The position numbers and the translations under genes were made by a program. Shown here piece after piece: positions 59,389 to 64,000 of a stretch of DNA of 64,000 nt. The notes under the pieces are model-generated. The model was not told the origin of the DNA and ran no database searches. It worked only from the letters and a program-made list of their open reading frames with translations. Where the stretch lies: assembly GCA_036365515.1 (NCBI GenBank), contig CM070877.1, positions 12,964,601-13,028,600 of the forward strand, in the 5' to 3' direction. Numbering within the stretch: the first letter of the stretch is position 1; every line of letters begins with the position of its first letter. Source of the DNA: Torymus aiolomorphi (Eukaryota; Arthropoda; Insecta; Hymenoptera; Torymidae).

Positions 59389-61149
59389 GTGTGTTATAAA
59401 GATACTATTTCTGTATGCAATTATTCTTATAAATGTTTGATTATTTTAGCACTCAAAATTAAAATTAATCCTCTGAATGTTATTAATTTGCTGCTTGCCT
59501 ATTTCCAAACACTTGATATTGAAGATAGCCCTTATAATATTAAAGAAATAGAAATAAAAGACCATTTCCAAATGATACTGTTAGATTTAATGGAATCGTC
59601 TAATAGCATAGATGTTATAATGGAAAAATCGTTGGATTTTCAAAAAGAAAATGAAGAAACAGATGCACGTATTGTGGAAGATGTTGATTTACATACACTT
59701 CCTTACTATCCTGAATTACCTACGGATCAATGTACGGGACATGAAGAACCATTGAGTTTTGAATACAAAAAAAGGGCTGTAGAATATTGGAGAAGTGGAA
59801 AAACAAAAAAGAATTTATCGCTTAAAACAGTTCAAAATAGATTCAGGAAAGTCAGTTCTGAAACACAGTTACATCGCTGGGCTCACCAAATCAATCAAGG
59901 TGGAACTTACCGAGAAAAAATTGCAAGAATTTGCGATTTCACACTAGAAAATTTTAAAGCTGCTACTGAAGCTGGATTAATAATTCATGACAACGATTTA
60001 AGAAGATGGGCTCTACAAGCACGAAAATTAATCGAAAATGAGGACGTAAGATTTACAGCTTCAAAACATTGGCTTTCAAAATTTTAAAACACCCATAGAA
60101 TTGTTTCTCGAAAAATTAATAAATTTATCACAAAAAAAAGTATAGAAAATAGAAATGATTTGCATAAAAAAGAAGTAGAATTCGTAACAGAAGTCAAACA
60201 ATTGATTAATCAAATAGGCGTTGACAATACATATAATTCAGACCAGTCTGGTTTTCAGTTGGAAATGCATTCTGGTCGATCTCTTGCTTTTGAAGGAGAA
60301 AAGAAATTACAGTGCCTTGTACAGTCGGTCACATCAACAACTCATAGCTATACTGTACAGCCGACAATTTCAGCCACAGGAAAGTTACTATCACCATTAT
60401 TTTTAGTATTAAAGGAACGAAGCGGAGAATTTGGACCAATTGTCTCACAAAATTTGTTTGTGCCTACAAACGTATATGTTACATCCTCGACATCTGGAAA
60501 ACTTAATTCAGGTAAAATCACGTTCTATTAATTTCTAAAAATAAAACGTTAATTATTTCGGAAGACACATTTAAATAAAATCAAAATTTGTAGAACTCTT
60601 TAAGGCGTAGTTAAAAGAGGTATATTTTCCTCAAGTTGGACCTAGAAGCATGCTGCTAATTGATTCGTGGAGTGGTCATTGTCCAACGATTGTACGCAGG
60701 AAGTTACGCCACACGATAAAACACTACATCTCAAAATGATACCTACAGGAACGACTGGAAACATACATCCGTTAGATGTATATGGATTCCGCACATGGAA
60801 GAACTATGTTAAACATTTTTCAGACCATGTTTTGCTCATAGACGAAGACTTAAATTTACATTTGAGAAATAATATAATTAAATTACAGTCTTTGGTTCAT
60901 AACCAATTTTCATCTCCACGATATGAAAATCTATTTAAATATTCGTGGTATAAAAGTGGGTATCTTGTGAATCGACCAGGAGATTTCGATGACCCCGTAA
61001 GTTTCAGTTTCGGAGATTCCTGTGCAACGCATTGTGAGATCAATGGTTGTAATAATGTTGCAATTGTTAGATGTTCGTGGTGTAACAAATCTTTATGCTT
61101 AAAACACTTTTTTGAAGAATATCATTATTGTACAACTTACAATCCATAA
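59389..61149 (+). pseudogene. DDE-type transposase (pogo/Tc-like), decayed
   Basis: The N-part has a CENP-B/psq-like DNA-binding region (FEYKKRAVEYWRSGKTKKNL, RRWALQARKLIENEDVRFTA). An in-frame TAA at 60085-60087 (HWLSKF*NTHRIVSRKI) replaces an expected Lys codon. The catalytic part continues in the same frame: YNSDQSGFQLEMHSGRSLAF holds the first Asp. After a likely intron (donor at about 60511, acceptor near 60590) comes YFPQVGPRSMLLIDSWSGHC with the second Asp, then a frameshift near 60690 and GNIHPLDVYGFRTWKNYVKH for the third acidic position. A Cys/His cluster (CATHCEINGC...CSWCNKSLCLKH) ends it. A second TAG (60608-60610) sits where Trp is expected. Two stops and a shift make it inactive. 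Confidence 0.8.
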
Positions 61150-61311
61150 TGCCTCGAGCTATTCGACAAACAATTACTTTTTTGAGAATACTTTAAATTT
61201 TTTGTAGTAATAGTAATAATAAAACTTGTGTTGTTAAAACAAAAACCATATTTACATTAGTTATCATTTCATTTTGTATTTTTCTGCAACACGTAACTTT
61301 AATTTTGACAT
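61150..61311. other. 3' flank of the transposase pseudogene
   Basis: Includes AATAATAATAAAAC near 61210, a possible polyadenylation region. Nothing else seen. Confidence 0.4.
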
Positions 61312-63486
61312 AGGCTGATTTGTGCACATGAGAATTGTGCACCGATTTATTGTGCACAGAGAAAAGAAAAGAAAATTTTGTTCACAAAAAGTTTTTACTT
61401 TTGCACAAAAAATTGTACACTTTACGGAAAAAGATGAAATTCAGTAATGTGCACAAGATTGTTGTGCACAATAACATAAAATAATATTTCAACCTGTGCT
61501 TATTTATCGTGCACGTAATATAAGGGGCATGTTCTTGTTTGTGCACATAAGGATTGTGCACATATTTATTGTGCACAGATAGCATTGGTACAGATCTATA
61601 TATATAGATATATGCCAATGTTAAAGTGTGCACAATTAATATGTGCACAATCAGTATGTGCATAAACAAGAACACGTTATATAAGGCTGGGCGATTGTGC
61701 ACAAATAAATTCATTAAAAATATATCTAACCGATTGTGCAAAAATTTATTTATTTAATTATTGCTCGCCGATTGTGCACTAAGTCTAGTTCATACGAAGG
61801 TTCATACGAAGTCTTATAGCAGTCTTGCCAGATTGGGCAATAAGTAGCGAATTGGGCTAGTTTAAAAGCTGAGCTCTGTTAATAGCCGATATGGCTATTG
61901 TCTAGCCAACAACATTAAATTTTAAATCAAATAAAAATTCCAAAACTCAAGTAGCCGGGGGATGCGGGTTCTACGCGTATACGGGAGCGCGTTAGACGTT
62001 TATACATGGCAAAATAATTATTCAAATAATTAATAACCCCAAGCAGGCGGGGGATGCGAGTTCCACGCGTATACGGGAGCACGTCAGACGTGCATACAAG
62101 GCAAAATAATTATGTAAATAATTCTTAACCCCAAGTAGGCGGGGGATGCGAGTTCCATGCGTATACTGGAATAAGGCAGACGTGTATACATGGCAAAATA
62201 ATTATTTAAATAATTGTTAACCCCAAGTAGGCGGAATATGCGAGTTCCACGCGTATACGGGAGCGCGTCAGACGTGCATACAAGGCAAAATAATTATGTA
62301 AATAATTCTTAACTCCACGTAGGCGGGGGATGCGAGTTCCATGAGTATACTGGAATAAGGCAGACGTATATACATGGCAAAATAATTATTTAAATAATTG
62401 TTAACCCTAAGTAGGCTGGAGATGCGAGTTCCACGCGTATACGGGAGTGCGTCAGACGTGCATGCTTAGGGTCATAATTATTTGCATAATTATTTGGCCT
62501 TGTATGTACGTCTGACGAGCTTCCGTATATTCGTAGAACTCGCACCCCCCGCCTAATTGGGGTTGACAATTATTTACATAATTTTTTGGCCTTGTATGCA
62601 CGTCTGACGCGCTCCCGTATACGCGTCGAATTTGCATTTCCCGCCTACTTGGGGTTAAGAATTATTTAAATAATTATTTTGCCATGTATACACGTCTGCC
62701 TTATTCTAGTATACGCGTGGAACTCGCACCCCTCACTTACTTGGGGTTAAGAATTATTTACATAATTATATTGCCATGTATAAACGTATGACGCGCTTCC
62801 GTATACACGTGGAACTCGCATCCCCCGCCTGCTTGGGGTTATAAATGATTTAAATAATTATTTTGCCATGTATAAACGTCTAACGCGCTCCCGTATACGC
62901 GTAGAACCCGCGTCTCCCGGCTACTTGAGTTTTGGAATTTTTATTTGATTTAAAATTTAATGTTGTTTGCTAGACAATAGCCATATCGGCTATTAACATT
63001 ACTGTCTTGTATAAGCCTAATTGGCTATAAATAGCCATCTCGATTTTTTCCCGCGAGCTCATCTTTTAAACTAGCCCAATTCGCTATAAACAGCCATCTC
63101 GATTTTTTTCCCGCGAGCTCATCTTTTAAATTATCCCAATTCGCTACTTATTGCCCAATCTGGCAACACTGCTATAAGACTTCGTATGAACTAGACTTTG
63201 TGCACAATCGATTAGATATATTTTTAATGAATTTATTTTTGCACAATCGCCCAGCTCTATATTACGTGCACGATAAATAAGCACAGTGTGCAAGACTTTT
63301 TTTGGTTGAAATATTATTTTATGTTATTGTGCACAACAATCTTGTGCACATTACTGAATTTCATCTTTTTCCGTAAAGTGTACAATTTTTTGTGTAAAAG
63401 TAAAAACGTTTTGTGAACAAAATTTTCTTTTCTTTTCTCTGTGCACAATAAATCGGTGCACAATTCTCATGTGCACAAATCAGCCT
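61312..63486. mobile_element. 2.2-kb giant palindrome with TTGTGCACA-rich arms
   Basis: Outer ends AGGCTGATTTGTGCACATGA and complement. Both arms run inward through many TTGTGCACA motifs, GGAAAAAGATGAAATTCAGT, CTAGTTCATACGAAG, CAATTCGCTA and AATAGCC(A/G)ATATGGCTATT, then into the inverted 92-bp satellite whose centre (about 62470) is the centre of the whole. Asymmetries are small: extra TATA-containing DNA near 61580-61680 on the left and a tandem duplicate near 63000-63130 on the right. No protein. Confidence 0.85.
61945..62935. repeat. 92-bp satellite, head-to-head inverted array
   Basis: About five to six forward units (to 62470), then five reverse units. Spacing of TGGCAAAATAATTAT-type markers is 92 bases (62008, 62100, 62192). 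An alternating variant (CATGCGTATACTGGAATAAG) occurs every second unit on the left, indicating a 184-bp higher-order repeat. Same unit as 26.3-29.4 kb. Confidence 0.9.
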
Positions 63487-63639
63487 GTCTTAATTTTTAT
63501 TATTTTTTTGAAAAAAAATTAATCTCACTAAATTTTGATTATTTACGCAATTTTTTCAGAAAAAAATAATAAACACATTTACCCTCCCTGCTAGAAAAAG
63601 TTAGTAGAAGTCGATAAAAATCGATAAGTTTCACCATTG
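63487..63639. other. Spacer between palindrome and inverted tandem repeat
   Basis: AT-rich, nothing recognised. Confidence 0.4.
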
Positions 63640-64000
63640 AAGTCAATAAAGTCTCTTAATTTCCTTAAAAAGAGAAAAATAGGGGTTCCTACCCTTAAAA
63701 TTGAAAGTGATACAGATTTGTGGCCTTTTTAATTTTAAGATTTTTAGCGTTAGTTTTATTAAGGTAGTTACCCCCTAAAAAATAATTTTGGTTAAAACCA
63801 CGGTACAGGTCAACTTTATTTTTTTAATTTTCTTTTAAATGGAATCAGTTTTAAGGCGATATATAATTTATTATAATTTTTATAGCTGAAAATTGATGAA
63901 AAAAGCTTATTTTTCTTGAAAAAAAATAGGGGTTGCTACCCTTAAAATTGAAAGTAATGCTGTTTTGAAGCCTTTCCTATTTTAAAATTTTTAGCGTTGG
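63640..64000. repeat. Inverted copy of the 285-bp tandem repeat, runs off window
   Basis: Reads as the complement of 56985-57830, with AGGGGTT(C/G)CTACCCTTAA twice (63682, 63931). The two arrays therefore form inverted flanks around 57.8-63.6 kb. Confidence 0.85.

Overview
The window looks like AT-rich insect nuclear DNA. Small GT-AG introns split conserved animal genes, and most of the rest is transposon debris. A chromosome-cohesion helicase, a secreted nucleoside hydrolase, lineage-type TDPOZ (MATH+BTB) duplicates and large ankyrin-repeat genes suggest a hymenopteran, possibly a parasitoid wasp. That placement is inference from gene content, not from a diagnostic marker.

Host genes. (1) A five-exon minus-strand inosine/uridine-type nucleoside hydrolase with a signal-peptide exon (5888-8934). 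(2) A MATH/BTB gene (20919-22214, +) whose expected start codon is missing. (3) A second MATH/BTB copy (32680-33953, +), dead by one nonsense codon and one frameshift. (4) A complete eight-exon minus-strand DDX11/ChlR1 Fe-S helicase (35786-39570). (5) A decayed ankyrin gene (42199-45383, +). (6) An intact 720-codon ankyrin gene (51064-53226, +). The TDPOZ + DDX11-tail block at about 32.3-36.75 kb has a diverged duplicate at about 20.65-24.40 kb. That duplicate is fused at its right end to a copy of the nucleoside-hydrolase first intron, so the interval is a mosaic of local duplications.

Mobile DNA. 9.9-16.8 kb is a nest: hairpin elements, an internally deleted P-element-like transposon with an 8-bp target duplication, and a TA-flanked element, all between inverted repeats. 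Several hairpin elements are flanked by TTAA (piggyBac-like). Three tRNA-like sequences lie on the minus strand, one of them inside a 1-kb inverted-repeat element. A 92-bp satellite occurs as inverted (head-to-head) arrays at 26.3-29.4 kb and 61.9-62.9 kb; the second sits inside a 2.2-kb palindrome. A non-LTR retrotransposon (45.8-49.6 kb, -) is interrupted by a GC-rich element with a 6-bp target duplication. 56.9-64 kb holds a decayed DDE transposase gene between inverted copies of a roughly 285-bp tandem repeat.

Most notable signal: near the right end of the GC-rich insertion, 48881-48954 matches a type III hammerhead ribozyme. The core sequences, a GUC cleavage site and three helices are present, and the two capping loops carry ten perfectly complementary bases. 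A weaker relative with the same architecture lies at 35111-35173. Exon borders and target duplications were read by eye. Percent identities, expression and database matches were not available.
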